DNA of 64,000 nt from Flavihumibacter sp. ZG627. GTDB taxonomy: Bacteria; Bacteroidota; Bacteroidia; Chitinophagales; Chitinophagaceae. Location of the stretch: NCBI RefSeq assembly GCF_000814325.1, contig NZ_JPHF01000005.1, forward strand, positions 1 to 64,000. The letters are read 5' to 3'. A model generated the notes under the pieces. The model had not been told where the DNA came from and made no database searches. It was given only the letters and a program-made list of their open reading frames with translations. The translations under genes and the position numbers were made by a program. Numbering within the stretch: position 1 is the first letter of the stretch; the number at the start of each line of letters is the position of its first letter. Below are positions 46,110 through 56,900 of this stretch, piece after piece.

Positions 46110-47531
46110 ATGGGGGATTTGATGATCCAAAAAGAATATGAGGAGGCCAGGCAGGGCGAGGCATTTGCTCCCTTTGCCATGGACCCGAACCGCTATAAAA
46201 AGCATTTCTATATTGAAAGTTATGGCTGTGCCATGAACTTCGCAGACAGCGAGGTGGTGGCGTCTATCCTTAATGAATATGGTTATGGAGCTACCCGGAA
46301 TGCAGAAGAGGCTGACCTGGTTTTACTCAATACCTGTTCTGTAAGGGAGAAGGCAGAGCAGACGGTACGAAAGCGACTTACAGAATTTAAAAAAGCCAAG
46401 AGAGCGAGGCCGGGTATGCTGGTAGGTGTACTCGGATGCATGGCAGAGCGGCTTAAATCAAAGCTGCTGGAGGAAGAAAAACTGGTGGATATGGTAGTTG
46501 GTCCGGATGCCTACCGAACACTTCCCGCCCTTATTGAAGAAGCCGGCACGGGCCAGAAAGCGGTGAATGTAATGCTGAGTCGCGATGAAACCTATGGCGA
46601 TATCTCACCTGTGCGCTTGAACAGCAATGGCATTACTGCATTCGTAAGCATTACCCGTGGCTGTAATAATATGTGTTCTTTCTGCGTGGTGCCATTTACC
46701 AGGGGCCGGGAAAGAAGCCGGGACGCGGAAAGTATCGTGGCTGAATGCAGAAATCTTTTCGAAGAAGGTTACAAGGAAGTGACGTTACTTGGGCAGAATG
46801 TTGACAGCTATTATTATGTGAACGAGCAGATGGATGCTCCCGTCACCTTTGCCTTGCTACTTGAAAGGGTGGCTCTGATATCGCCCCAGCTAAGGGTTCG
46901 ATTCTCCACTTCCCATCCAAAAGATATCACGGATGAAGTTTTGTATACCATGGCGCGTCATGAGAATATCTGCCGTTATATCCACTTGCCTGTACAGAGT
47001 GGAAGTTCGCGCATGTTGCAGCTCATGAACCGCACCTATACCCGCGAATGGTATATGGCAAAAGTTGACCGCATCAGGGAGGTCATGCCTGATTGTGGAA
47101 TCTCTTCAGATGTTATAGCCGGATTTTGTACAGAAACGGAGGAGGACCACCAGGATACACTTTCTATCATGGAGTATAGCAAGTATGATTTCTCTTATAT
47201 GTATTTCTATAGTGAGCGGCCCGGAACTCTTGCTGCACGACGTTTTGAGGATGATATTCCGGAAGCTGTGAAGAAAAGACGCTTGCAGGAAATTGTTGAC
47301 CTTCAGGGCAGGCTTAGCAGGGAAAGCAACCTGAGAGACCTGGGCAAATCATTCAAGGTGTTGATAGAAGGAGAAAGCAAAAAAAGTGACCAGCAATGGA
47401 TGGGAAGGACCAGTCATAATAAAGTGGTGGTATTCCCGAAAGCGGGTGATTTGCAAGCAGGCGATTATGCATGGGTGAAAGTATCCGAGTGCACCCAGGC
47501 GACTTTACTCGGAGAATTGATCGTTAACTGA
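46110..47531 (+). CDS. miaB: tRNA-2-methylthio-N6-dimethylallyladenosine synthase MiaB
   Basis: A 473-residue radical-SAM methylthiotransferase that adds the 2-methylthio group to i6A37 of tRNAs reading UNN codons. The UPF0004 domain has Cys40 (ESYGCAMN), Cys76 ([12 protein letters not shown]) and Cys110 (GVLGCMAER), binding one 4Fe-4S cluster. The radical-SAM motif C185-NNMC189-SFC192 binds the second. A TRAM domain closes the protein. [14 protein letters not shown] and GLGQN-type LLGQNVDSY blocks separate MiaB from RimO and MtaB. Head of the operon with the sigma-54 activator and LptE genes. Confidence 0.96.
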   Translation: MGDLMIQKEYEEARQGEAFAPFAMDPNRYKKHFYIESYGCAMNFADSEVVASILNEYGYGATRNAEEADLVLLNTCSVREKAEQTVRKRLTEFKKAKRARPGMLVGVLGCMAERLKSKLLEEEKLVDMVVGPDAYRTLPALIEEAGTGQKAVNVMLSRDETYGDISPVRLNSNGITAFVSITRGCNNMCSFCVVPFTRGRERSRDAESIVAECRNLFEEGYKEVTLLGQNVDSYYYVNEQMDAPVTFALLLERVALISPQLRVRFSTSHPKDITDEVLYTMARHENICRYIHLPVQSGSSRMLQLMNRTYTREWYMAKVDRIREVMPDCGISSDVIAGFCTETEEDHQDTLSIMEYSKYDFSYMYFYSERPGTLAARRFEDDIPEAVKKRRLQEIVDLQGRLSRESNLRDLGKSFKVLIEGESKKSDQQWMGRTSHNKVVVFPKAGDLQAGDYAWVKVSECTQATLLGELIVN

Positions 47532-47556
47532 ACTATAGACCTTCTGACGAATAAAC

Positions 47557-48822
47557 ATGGAGATTCAAAGTATAAAAAACAGGTTTGGCATAATAGGCAA
47601 TTCCCCTGCCCTCAACCATGCGCTTAATGTAGCAGCCCAGGTGGCGAACACTGATCTCACTGTGCTGATCGTGGGGGAAAGCGGTGTAGGTAAAGAAGCA
47701 TTTTCGCAGATCATACATGCACTTTCTGCCAGGAAACATAATCCCTTTATAGCAGTAAACTGTGGTGCCATCCCTGAGGGCACAATTGACTCTGAGTTAT
47801 TTGGACACGAGAAAGGCGCTTTCACTGGTGCAGTGGATAGCAGAAAGGGATATTTCGAAACAGTGAACGGGGGAACTATTTTCCTTGATGAGATCGGTGA
47901 ACTCCCAATCGGTACCCAGGCCAGGCTTCTCAGAGTATTGGAAGCAGGTGAATTCATCCGTGTGGGATCATCAAAAGTGCAGAAGACAGATGTTCGGGTT
48001 ATTGCTGCAACAAACAAAGACCTGCTGGAATTTACACAGAACGGAAAATTCAGGGAAGACCTTTATTATCGTCTGAGTACAGTACCAATCAGGGTTCCGT
48101 CACTGCGAGACAGGAAGGAGGATATTCCTCTCCTCTTCAGAAAGTTTGCAGTTGATTTTGCGGAACGATATAAAACCGCACCTGTACAACTGGATGATGA
48201 TGCGAGGCAGATCCTGGTAAATTATCCCTGGCCCGGCAATGTTAGGGAACTGAAAAATATTGCAGACCAGATCTCTGTATTGTCAACTGATAAGATCATC
48301 AGCGCGCAGGGGCTTCGCCGTTTTCTGCCGGAGACCAACCAGAATCGATTACCCATGCTCGTTAATAGTCCCATGCACGGCAACAAGCAGGAATTCGGCA
48401 ATGAAAGGGAACTATTATACAAGCTCTTTTTCGATATGAAAAAGGACGTAACAGAATTAAAAAAGATGTTTGTAGAGATACTCCAGAATCCGGGAGAGGC
48501 TTCTGCTGCAGTGGCATACACCAAGGAAAGCCTGATGCGTGAATATCCCATGAATATGGAGATACAACAACCGGCCACAGCCGTATTGCCCTCCTCTTAT
48601 GTACAACCGGCAGTTCAGCAGCCGGCCATGATCATGCCACATGATGATATCTATGCACATGAGGAGGTGGAAGAGTCGCTGAATATTATGGATAAGGAAA
48701 AGGAGTTGATAGAAAAAGCACTTAAAAAGCATAAAGGAAAAAGAAAAGACGCCGCCTCTGACCTGGGCATCAGTGAAAGAACGCTCTACAGAAAACTAAA
48801 AGAATATGATATCAATGACTAG
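47557..48822 (+). CDS. sigma-54-interacting AAA+ transcriptional activator without receiver
   Basis: A 421-residue activator. The AAA+ domain starts almost at the N-terminus: Walker A GESGVGKE (40-47), GAFTGA loop intact at 87-92 and Walker B near 107-112 (TIFLDEIGEL). About 110 residues of low-complexity linker rich in Met, Pro and Gln (about 270-385) precede the Fis-type HTH (DAASDLGISERTLYRKLKEY). With no receiver, GAF or PAS domain it must be controlled by abundance or by a protein partner. Its place between miaB and lptE recurs in Bacteroidota as I recall. Its end overlaps the lptE start. Confidence 0.92.
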   Translation: MEIQSIKNRFGIIGNSPALNHALNVAAQVANTDLTVLIVGESGVGKEAFSQIIHALSARKHNPFIAVNCGAIPEGTIDSELFGHEKGAFTGAVDSRKGYFETVNGGTIFLDEIGELPIGTQARLLRVLEAGEFIRVGSSKVQKTDVRVIAATNKDLLEFTQNGKFREDLYYRLSTVPIRVPSLRDRKEDIPLLFRKFAVDFAERYKTAPVQLDDDARQILVNYPWPGNVRELKNIADQISVLSTDKIISAQGLRRFLPETNQNRLPMLVNSPMHGNKQEFGNERELLYKLFFDMKKDVTELKKMFVEILQNPGEASAAVAYTKESLMREYPMNMEIQQPATAVLPSSYVQPAVQQPAMIMPHDDIYAHEEVEESLNIMDKEKELIEKALKKHKGKRKDAASDLGISERTLYRKLKEYDIND

Positions 48823-49309
48823 ATTGCTCACTATACTGATGGCATCCATATTCTTATTAAGTGGCTGTTATTCATTCCGCGATATCTCTATTCCCCCGGA
48901 GGTTAAGACGGTTCGAATCAATTTCATTGAAAATAAAGCCCGCTATATTAATCCATTGCTTAGTCCGCAGCTTACAGACAAACTTCGTCAGAAAGTAAAC
49001 AACCAGACTAAGCTCACGCAGATCCAGGGAGAAGAGGCGCATTATGATATCAGTGCCACCATAACTGATTACTCTCTTACTACTTCAGGTATTTCAGATA
49101 AGCAGGCCGCGAGCAACCGTTTGAATGTAACAGTTCATATTATATTTAAGAACAGGCTGGATGAGAAGAAAGATTTTGAGGCAGATATAACCCGCAATTT
49201 TGATTTTAATGCCAGCCTGAGTTTACCCCAGGCAGAAACGCAACTGAGTGAAACAATAGTGAACAACCTCAGTGATGAAATTTTCAACCGTATTTTCTCC
49301 AACTGGTAA
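48815..49309 (+). CDS. lptE: LPS assembly lipoprotein LptE
   Basis: A 164-residue outer-membrane lipoprotein. The signal sequence ends at lipobox LLSGC with acylated Cys18. The following YSFRDISIPPEVKTVRINFI and the C-terminal LPQAETQLSETIVNNLSDEIFNRIFSNW are typical of Bacteroidota LptE. LptE plugs the LptD barrel for lipopolysaccharide insertion. The ATG at 48815 gives a normal lipoprotein signal; an in-frame ATG three codons earlier (48806) is an alternative. The gene overlaps the stop codon of the activator gene. Confidence 0.85.
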   Translation: MTRLLTILMASIFLLSGCYSFRDISIPPEVKTVRINFIENKARYINPLLSPQLTDKLRQKVNNQTKLTQIQGEEAHYDISATITDYSLTTSGISDKQAASNRLNVTVHIIFKNRLDEKKDFEADITRNFDFNASLSLPQAETQLSETIVNNLSDEIFNRIFSNW

Positions 49310-49337
49310 TAAGCCAGTATATTGCCCTGCCAGTTAA

Positions 49338-50318
49338 ATGGAATTGAATAAAACCATACAACATTTTTTCCACCAGCCGCATCTGGATGTGGTTGATATT
49401 GATGAGATCCGTCGGGCAACCGAACGTTATCCCTATGTGGGAGCACTTCAACTGTTGTTACTGAAAAAGCAGCAACAACTGAAATTGAGTCAAACAGATG
49501 ATCAATATGCAAAGGCCGCATTATTTGTTCCCAATATTTACCAGATCGATAGTGTTTTAAGGGATCGACCGGTTCATGAAAATTTTACATCTCCTTTTGT
49601 AAGGGAGTTAGTGCCAGTACAGGAAAAGGAGGAACCAAAGGTTGAACCGGAGCGAAGTACAGTTGAGCCGGGGTATGAAATTGAGAACGCGCAATCGCAT
49701 TCTGAGGAGGTAGAGGAAGTTCAAGTCAAAGAGCTGGAGCAATTATTGGAAATGGAGCCAATAAAAGAAGATGAAACCGAAATTGCCCCAGAGCCATATT
49801 TAGAGGAAGGCAAGGAATCAGAGGAGTTTTCTAAGGAACAGCATGATGATACCCCCGAACCACCGCTGCGCACCGACCTTCTTCGGATGGAATCCCCTAT
49901 CCCCATCCCTTCGTTGCGTGATATTAGTCCCCGAACCGACGAGATGCCGGTGTTTGAGCCTTATCACACAATAGATTATTTCGCCTCACAGGGTATCAAA
50001 TTGGGCCAGGACGTCAAGCCTGGGGATAAGCTGGGAAAACAGCTGAAAAGTTTCACTGAGTGGATACGCACAATGAAAAGGCTTCCCAATACTGAAATGG
50101 AGCAACAGCTGCTTGATACCAGCAATGGTGAGAATATAGTTGCCATGGCTGCAGGATCCGTTGAAATGAAGGAAGTTGTGACAGAAACCATGGCGGAGGT
50201 ATTGTTAAAACAGGGAAATAAGGCCCGGGCCATCGATATATATCGCAAATTAAGTTTGGCTTATCCCGACAAATCCGCTTATTTTGCGGCACGAATTGAA
50301 AATATAAAACATAGATAA
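49338..50318 (+). CDS. conserved hypothetical protein between lptE and secG
   Basis: A 326-residue soluble protein with a helical N-terminus (1-60), a very acidic Glu/Pro-rich low-complexity middle (about 95-190) and a C-terminal helical region (about 210-326) that includes NIVAMAAGSVEMKEVVTETMAEVLLKQGNKARAI. The last part reads as a single TPR-like helix pair (ALVKQGNKARAIDIYRKLSL type), which may bind partners. I know of no assigned function. It is 2 nt upstream of secG and probably cotranscribed with lptE and secG. Confidence 0.75.
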   Translation: MELNKTIQHFFHQPHLDVVDIDEIRRATERYPYVGALQLLLLKKQQQLKLSQTDDQYAKAALFVPNIYQIDSVLRDRPVHENFTSPFVRELVPVQEKEEPKVEPERSTVEPGYEIENAQSHSEEVEEVQVKELEQLLEMEPIKEDETEIAPEPYLEEGKESEEFSKEQHDDTPEPPLRTDLLRMESPIPIPSLRDISPRTDEMPVFEPYHTIDYFASQGIKLGQDVKPGDKLGKQLKSFTEWIRTMKRLPNTEMEQQLLDTSNGENIVAMAAGSVEMKEVVTETMAEVLLKQGNKARAIDIYRKLSLAYPDKSAYFAARIENIKHR

Positions 50319-50319
50319 G

Positions 50320-50679
50320 ATGACAATTCTTTTCCTGATATTAGTAATACTGGCTAGTGTGATACTGGGGTTTATTATTCTCGTACAGAATCCCAAGGGC
50401 GGCGGACTGGCAGGAAGTGTTGCGGGGCTCAGTAATCAGTTCATGGGTGTAAAGCAAACTACTGATGTACTTGAAAAAGGGACCTGGATCTTTGCAACCG
50501 TTGTTGCTTTGCTTTGCCTTTTCAGTGCCATGTTTATTCCGAAGACCACTGCCAGCAACAACAATCTGCTTGAGCAATTGAATACAAAGCCAGCAGCAAC
50601 TGCACCTGCGCAAACACCTCCTGCGCAGAATGCACAACCCCTAATTCCGGCTCCTGCTACAACAGATACTACAAAATAA
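50320..50679 (+). CDS. secG: preprotein translocase subunit SecG
   Basis: A 119-residue SecG with two membrane helices (about 2-22 and 54-72). The conserved VQNPKGGGLAG loop and FMGVKQTTDVLEKGTW lie between them. The C-terminal tail (about 80-119) is rich in Ala, Pro and Thr, as in other Bacteroidota SecG proteins. It stimulates SecYEG protein export. A terminator (50706-50728) follows. Confidence 0.95.
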   Translation: MTILFLILVILASVILGFIILVQNPKGGGLAGSVAGLSNQFMGVKQTTDVLEKGTWIFATVVALLCLFSAMFIPKTTASNNNLLEQLNTKPAATAPAQTPPAQNAQPLIPAPATTDTTK

Positions 50680-50705
50680 TAATCTGATAAGCTTAGTTAT
50701 AAAGA

Positions 50706-50728
50706 CCCTGCCAGTGGCAGGGTTTTTT
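50706..50728 (+). terminator. intrinsic terminator after secG
   Basis: A perfect 7-bp stem CCCTGCC / GGCAGGG with loop AGT is followed by six T residues. Confidence 0.88.
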
Positions 50729-50756
50729 CTTTATTTTACAAAGCAATCGAAGATCC

Positions 50757-51806
50757 ATGAAAAGAATCCTTTTGATAATTCTGTTATTAGTAGTGCTGGC
50801 CGCATCAATTGGTGCCTGGAAAGTTTTAGGCCCTGCAACGGGATTCACCGCAAAAACATATTATCTCGAGATACCTACTGGCAGTAGCAATGAGCAGGTA
50901 CTTGAAATAATTAGGAAAGATACCGTTGTTAAGAATCCATCTTTATTCGGGGTTATTGCTTCGCAGCTTGATTACCCTGAAAGTGTTAAGGCGGGGCGTT
51001 ATTCCATCCCTGCAAACAGCAGCATGCTCAGTATTATCCGCAAGCTTAGAAACGGGCAGCAGGATGCTGTGAACCTGGTGATCACAAAACTTCGAACCAA
51101 AGAAGACCTTGCCTCTCTCGCAGCCCGAAAGCTGGAATTTGATTCCACCGCCATGATCAGTTTCCTGAATAATAATGATTCGCTTAAAGCATATGGGTTA
51201 GATAGTAATACCGTGATGACAGGAGTGATGCCAGATACTTATACTTATTTCTGGAATACAACTCCATCAAAGGTGATAGCCAAGATCATGCGATCCAGGG
51301 AAAGCTTTTGGAATGAGGAGCGCAAACAGCAAGCCACAGGTTTGAAACTTAGTCCAGAGCAGGTAGTTATCCTTGCCTCCATTGTGGAAGAGGAGACAAA
51401 CAAAAATGATGAAAAAGATACTATAGCCAGCGTTTATATTAACAGGCTCAACAAAGGGATGCGGCTTGGTGCAGACCCAACCGTAAAATTCGCACTCCGT
51501 GATTTCGGGCTTAAGCGCATATACAACAAGCATCTTGCGGTTGAATCACCATATAATACTTATAGGGTGGCTGGTTTGCCACCAGGCCCAATTTGCACCC
51601 CTCAAAAAGTGACAATTGATGCTGTTCTGAGGGCACCACAAACAAATTACCTTTTCTTTGTAGCAAGGCCCGATTTCTCAGGTTATCATGTGTTTGCCGA
51701 AAATTATAATCAACACCTGCAGTATGCGAAGGCATATCAATCGGCATTGGATACATATATGAAGAAAAAGAATCAACCTGAAGATACCGGTAATAACGGC
51801 AAATGA
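50757..51806 (+). CDS. mltG: endolytic murein transglycosylase MltG
   Basis: A 349-residue inner-membrane protein with one N-terminal helix (about 4-22) and a periplasmic YceG domain. The catalytic Glu211 lies in LASIVEEETNK, matching E. coli Glu218 of the IVEKET motif. Further motifs are VMPDTYTYFW and GLPPGPICTPQKVTIDAVL. MltG cuts nascent glycan strands and sets peptidoglycan chain length. Its stop codon overlaps the following YihY gene by 4 nt. Confidence 0.94.
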   Translation: MKRILLIILLLVVLAASIGAWKVLGPATGFTAKTYYLEIPTGSSNEQVLEIIRKDTVVKNPSLFGVIASQLDYPESVKAGRYSIPANSSMLSIIRKLRNGQQDAVNLVITKLRTKEDLASLAARKLEFDSTAMISFLNNNDSLKAYGLDSNTVMTGVMPDTYTYFWNTTPSKVIAKIMRSRESFWNEERKQQATGLKLSPEQVVILASIVEEETNKNDEKDTIASVYINRLNKGMRLGADPTVKFALRDFGLKRIYNKHLAVESPYNTYRVAGLPPGPICTPQKVTIDAVLRAPQTNYLFFVARPDFSGYHVFAENYNQHLQYAKAYQSALDTYMKKKNQPEDTGNNGK

Positions 51807-52771
51807 TCAAACTGGAACGCATCATACTCGAAAGCGCGCCGATGCGCTTCCTGACGAGCAAAAGCAAGCAGATATCCCTACCGGGATTTGAAGGCCTGCC
51901 CCTTTATGATGTGATCGTGTTTTTTTTGCAGCAGGTTAAAAAAGTGGGATTGAATGACAGGGCTGCGGCCATTTCATTTAATCTGCTGATGGCGATACCT
52001 GCTGCTACAATATTTCTCTGTACCCTTATCCCCTATATGCCATTCTCCAAACAGATTACGGCAGAACTATTGTTGTTAACCCACGACCTCACCCCTAACC
52101 AGACCACCTACGTGATGGTGAAAGATTTTTTGGTGGACTTCCTGGAAACACCACGCTCCGGACTGCTTTCACTCGGTTTTTTTATAGCAGTGTTTTATGC
52201 CTCAAACGCGGTGCTGGGCATAATGAGAACTTTTAATAAATCACTTCTCTATGCTACCAGCAGGAATTTTCTTTTAAGCAGATGGGTGGCAGTGAAGATC
52301 ACTACCATTCTTATTTTAATGATTTTCATTGTTATCATACTGTTGATAGCACAGGGCACTTTCCTGCATTGGATTCTTGATAAACTGGATATTAATACGC
52401 CGCTTGTTTCCTGGCTTGTGGCTAATCTTCGCTGGGTGTTTATTGTGGCTCTTGTATATTATAGTATAGCAATCATTTACAAGTATGTTCCGGCTATACA
52501 TGAACGTTGGCAGCTCTCCTCCCCTGGCACCATCCTCGCAACCGGTCTGATCATCCTTACAGTACTGATTTTTTCCTTTTGGGTGAATACTTTCGGAAGC
52601 TTTAACAAAGTATATGGCTCTATCGGAACAATAATGATCCTGATGGTGCTTATCGATTTTAGCGCGCTGGTACTGCTTATTGGATATGAACTCAACGTTA
52701 GTATCCATTCACTGAAGATGATGGCGGCTGAAAGAGCCCGTAAAGAAGCTCTTGAGCAGAAGGAATCTTAA
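51803..52771 (+). CDS. YihY/virulence factor BrkB family membrane protein
   Basis: A 322-residue protein with six membrane segments. NDRAAAISFNLLMAIPAATIFL, PRSGLLSLGFFIAVFYASNAVLG and YKYVPAIHERWQLSSPGTILAT are the family's conserved blocks. Function remains unsettled; an earlier RNase BN assignment in E. coli was withdrawn. It is translationally coupled to mltG through a 4-nt overlap. Confidence 0.9.
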   Translation: MIKLERIILESAPMRFLTSKSKQISLPGFEGLPLYDVIVFFLQQVKKVGLNDRAAAISFNLLMAIPAATIFLCTLIPYMPFSKQITAELLLLTHDLTPNQTTYVMVKDFLVDFLETPRSGLLSLGFFIAVFYASNAVLGIMRTFNKSLLYATSRNFLLSRWVAVKITTILILMIFIVIILLIAQGTFLHWILDKLDINTPLVSWLVANLRWVFIVALVYYSIAIIYKYVPAIHERWQLSSPGTILATGLIILTVLIFSFWVNTFGSFNKVYGSIGTIMILMVLIDFSALVLLIGYELNVSIHSLKMMAAERARKEALEQKES

Positions 52772-52834
52772 AAATTTTAACGAACTTTAGAATGGATCCC
52801 TAACGGGATTGCGGTATTTATTAAAAAAAAGGAC

Positions 52835-53437
52835 ATGAAAAAATTACTGATGCTTGCCGCAATTGCTATTTCTGCTTTTGCATTCACTATGCAACAGGGT
52901 TCATTGCCCATTGGATCAGATATTCCCAAAGCGGATATTAAAATGAAGGATGTTTCGGGAAAGATCCTTTCCCTTGCTGATATAAAAACGCCCAATGGGT
53001 TACTTGTAATGTTCAGTTGCAATACTTGTCCATACGTTTTAAAAAACCAGGAGCGCACCCGCGGGATCAGCAAATATGCACTGGAAAAAAATATTGGTGT
53101 GATCCTTTTGAATTCCAATGAAGGTGATCGTTCCAAAGCTGATTCTTACAATGCTATGCAAGCCTATGCAAAAAAGCAAGGGTATAACTGGCCTTATGCC
53201 ATTGATAGTAATAATGAGTTGGCAGACGCATTCGGTGCAGCAAGAACTCCAGAGGTTTTTCTGTTTAACGGGGATGGAAAACTGGTATATCATGGGGCCA
53301 TTGATGATAGTCCCGCCGATGAATCTAAAATTTCGCGTATACATCTTCGTGAAGCCATCAACGAAACTATTGCAGGGAAAGACGTTTCAGTAAAGGAAAC
53401 GAGATCAGTGGGTTGTGGCATTAAGAGGAAAAGCTGA
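52835..53437 (+). CDS. exported thioredoxin-fold (redoxin) protein
   Basis: A 200-residue AhpC/TSA-like redoxin with a signal peptide (about 1-20). Its active-site-like motif is SCNTCPYV with Cys62 and Cys65, and the cis-proline loop is ARTPEVFLF. The long insert with NSNEGDRSKADSYNAM resembles the group of TlpA-like proteins with a CNTCP motif. It probably acts as a periplasmic thiol oxidoreductase, but its partner is unknown. It is convergent with the TlpA-like gene and ends 4 nt from it. Confidence 0.85.
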   Translation: MKKLLMLAAIAISAFAFTMQQGSLPIGSDIPKADIKMKDVSGKILSLADIKTPNGLLVMFSCNTCPYVLKNQERTRGISKYALEKNIGVILLNSNEGDRSKADSYNAMQAYAKKQGYNWPYAIDSNNELADAFGAARTPEVFLFNGDGKLVYHGAIDDSPADESKISRIHLREAINETIAGKDVSVKETRSVGCGIKRKS

Positions 53438-53441
53438 TTTC

Positions 53442-53918
53442 TTATTTTGTTAACAGGTCAAATGCTTCAATAACCTGGAGTTGCGTCATGGGGCGCCCAA
53501 CAAACCTTCGGTAAGCACGGTTATTATTAACAAATAAAGTAACCGGCATTGCACCTTGCCAGGAAGGGTGGATGCGTGGGCAGAAATCATCTGCATTGGT
53601 CTCATTCAACCAGAACTGGGTAGCGCCAAGAAAGTTTCTTTTTTTCAGGAAGGATTCTACTTTTGCCGGGTAAAAGTCAGGCAGATCAAGGCTAACAAGC
53701 ACCATTTCCACTGAATCATTTTTGGCAGCTGATTCAAGGAAATAAGGGATCTCCTCTATACAAGGCTTGCAGAAACTGGCCCAGAAATTGACCACCATTG
53801 GTTTATTGCTGTTGCGTATATAATTGTCAAGCTCATTAATGGAAATTTTCTTTACCATCTGGGCTTTGCTACAAACAGATGCAAAGAAGAATAAGAATAA
53901 AAGCGCGACCTGTTTCAT
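53442..53918 (-). CDS. TlpA-like thioredoxin-domain protein
   Basis: A 158-residue periplasmic protein with a signal peptide (about 1-20, ending CSKAQ) and a thioredoxin fold. The active site is FWASFCKPCIEE (Cys50, Cys53) and the cis-proline loop GAMPVTLFVNN. It is predicted to reduce cysteines in periplasmic proteins. Its 3' end abuts the convergent redoxin gene and it is divergent from the AsmA-like gene (47 nt). Confidence 0.9.
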   Translation of the reverse strand: MKQVALLFLFFFASVCSKAQMVKKISINELDNYIRNSNKPMVVNFWASFCKPCIEEIPYFLESAAKNDSVEMVLVSLDLPDFYPAKVESFLKKRNFLGATQFWLNETNADDFCPRIHPSWQGAMPVTLFVNNNRAYRRFVGRPMTQLQVIEAFDLLTK

Positions 53919-53965
53919 GATCGCAATTTAAGAGAATCAATATTTACGTATAAACATTTAACAAT

Positions 53966-56900
53966 ATGGGGAAGAAAATACTACTGATCATGGCCATCAT
54001 ATTGGGAACCATGCTGGCATTTGCAGCAGCCGTCCCCTTTTTGTTTGGGGACAAACTTAAGATGATCGCCGAAAAAGAGCTAAACGAACAACTAACTGCA
54101 AAGTCTACATTCAAAGATGTTTCTATATCACTTTTTCGCAACTTCCCAAAGGTTAGTGTTGGCCTTGAAAAGTTGTATATAGGTGGGCCTGGTAACTTTT
54201 CCTCCGATACCCTACTGGTTGCGGACAGGGTGGATATTGCCATAAACCTTTTCAGTCTTTTGGGTTCAGGTCCGGTAAAAGTTAATAACGTCGTATTCAA
54301 CAAACCTTCCATTCACCTGATGGTTAATGAAATGGGAAAGGTTAACTGGGATATAATTAAGTCTACTGAAGAAACCGGAGCAGCAGATTCTTCAGCTTCA
54401 GAAGTTTCTGTTGAACTAAATCGCTATGAGCTTATTGACGGAAAGTTGCGTTATGATGATGTTCAGGCTGACATGTATATGGACCTCTCTCATCTTAACC
54501 ATAAAGGAAGTGGAAATTTTACAGCCGATAATTTTCTTTTGGAAACGGCTACCACTGCTGGAGAAGCCAGCTTTACCTATGCGGGAATACCTTACCTGGC
54601 AAGAACAAAAACCACAATTGATGCTGCTATTGATGTTAACCTTCCCCAGAACAAATACAGCTTCGCCAAAGCTAAAGCCATTATCAACGAACTAAAGATT
54701 GATGGGGATGGGTTTTTCCAGTTGGTGAACGATTCCACCTATAATATGGATATCGTTTTCAAAACCCCTTCCAATGAATTCAGGGATATACTTTCACTGG
54801 TACCAGCGATCTACCAAAAAGATTTCAAGGATCTTACAACAAAAGGGACAGCAGCTTTTGAAGGGTTTGTAAGAGGAATATATGCACCTGGGAAAATTCC
54901 CGCATATTCAGTGAATGCCATTATAAAAGATGGATTCTTTCAATATCCGGATCTTCCAAAACCAGTAAAGGATATTAACCTCCAGTTGAAGGCCACTAAC
55001 GTAGATGGTCAACCAGATAATACCATAATTGATATAAGCAATGCAACCCTGAAATTTGGGGAAGAGCCTTTCAGTTTTCGGGTGCTCTATAAAAATCCTG
55101 AAACGATACAGTTTATTGATGCTGCTGCCAAAGGAAATCTTGACCTGGGTACAATCGGACAGTTTGTTAAACTGGAAGAGGGTACGAAACTGTCGGGCCA
55201 GGTAAAGGCCGACATTTCCGGAAAGGGAAACCTGAATGTTGTATTAAAACAACAGAGAGGACCCTTCCAGGCAAATGGCTTCTTTGAATTGAGTAATCTG
55301 CTATATGCCTCAAGGGAATTTCCTCAACCGATCCGGAATACGAGTGCAACAATATTAGTAAGCAATACAGATGGCATTGCCGATAATACTGTGGTGAAAA
55401 TTCCTGCAGGGCATGCAGAATTCGGTACAGATAAAATAGATTTCAGCCTGCTGCTTACTCACCCTGCCACTGATCCAAATTTTGATGTAAGTGCAAAAGG
55501 GGGCTTCCAACTCGACCGTGCGAAGCAGTTTTACACTTTCGAACCCGGCACTAGTATAGATGGCCATCTCGATGCGGATATTCGCATCCGGGGAAAGAAA
55601 TCCTATGTTGACCAGGAGAAATATGATGCCATACAATCATCGGGTAAAGTAGTAGTTAAGGACCTCATCTACAAGACCCCCGAATACCAGGATGGTTTTT
55701 TGTTGAAAAATGCTGTGTTAACCCTGGCTCCAAAGGATATTGAGATAAGTAATGCGAATGGAAATTTTATGCAAACCAACTTTAATGGCAATGGAAAAAT
55801 TCATAATGCCATAGGCTATGCACTTAAGGATGAACCATTGAGCGGTACAATGAATCTGAAGGCGGGGAAAGTTGATCTTAATAAATGGATGGGTACAACA
55901 CCTGCCGGCACCAAAACATCGCAAGCTACAACGAAACCATTTGAAGTGCCAGCCAATATCCGTTTCAACATTAGTACTGATATTGATGAAGTGGTATATG
56001 ATAATGTTTCTTACAAAGCAGTAAAGGGGGGACTTACAATTGCCAACGAAACCATAAGCTTAGATAATCTCACTATGCAGGCACTTGATGGTACAATGAA
56101 TCTTAATGGTTCCTATTCCACGCGCCTGAATAAGGCCAAACCAGCGATCAGACTGGCTTTCCAGCTTTCAAACCTGGATGTGCAAAAAACCTTTAACGCT
56201 TTTAATACAGTCAAGTTCCTGATGCCGATAGGTGAATTCATAACCGGAAAATTAAGTTCGGGACTCACAGTTTACGGAATACTTGGGGAGGAAATGATGC
56301 CGGATCTTGGGTCACTCTCAGGTAATGGGATGATCTTGTTAATAGAAGGATTTCTGAGCAAATTCAAGCCTCTGGAAGTTCTTGCGGATAAGCTTAAGAT
56401 TGAGTCACTGCAGAATATAAGTTTCAAAGATGTAAAACAATATTTTGAATTCGTGAATGGGAAGGTTCTTGTAAAGCCCTTCACGGTTAAGGTAAAAGAC
56501 ATAGACATGGAAATCGGAGGGATGCACGGTTTTGACCAGTCACTTGAATATATTATCAATCTCAAAGTACCGCGCTCCAAACTTGGAACTGGTGCGAACC
56601 AGGTGGTTGATGGCCTTGTAGGTGAATTGACCAAAAAAGGAATTCCCGTTAAACTTGGAGAAACAGTAAACCTTAAGGTCAAAATGGGTGGCAGTATTAA
56701 AAGTCCAACCCTAAGTTATAATCTCCAGGATGCCACAGAGAGCCTGGCTACGGAAATGAAAGACCTTGTGCGTGATCTGGCCATGGAGCAGAAAGTAAAA
56801 GCTGACAGTGCCCTTGGGGTGGCCAAACAGGCGGCAAAGGATTCGCTGGAAGCAATCCGTGAGAAAGCGGTACAGGAGGCGAAGAAAAAAGTGAAGGAAC

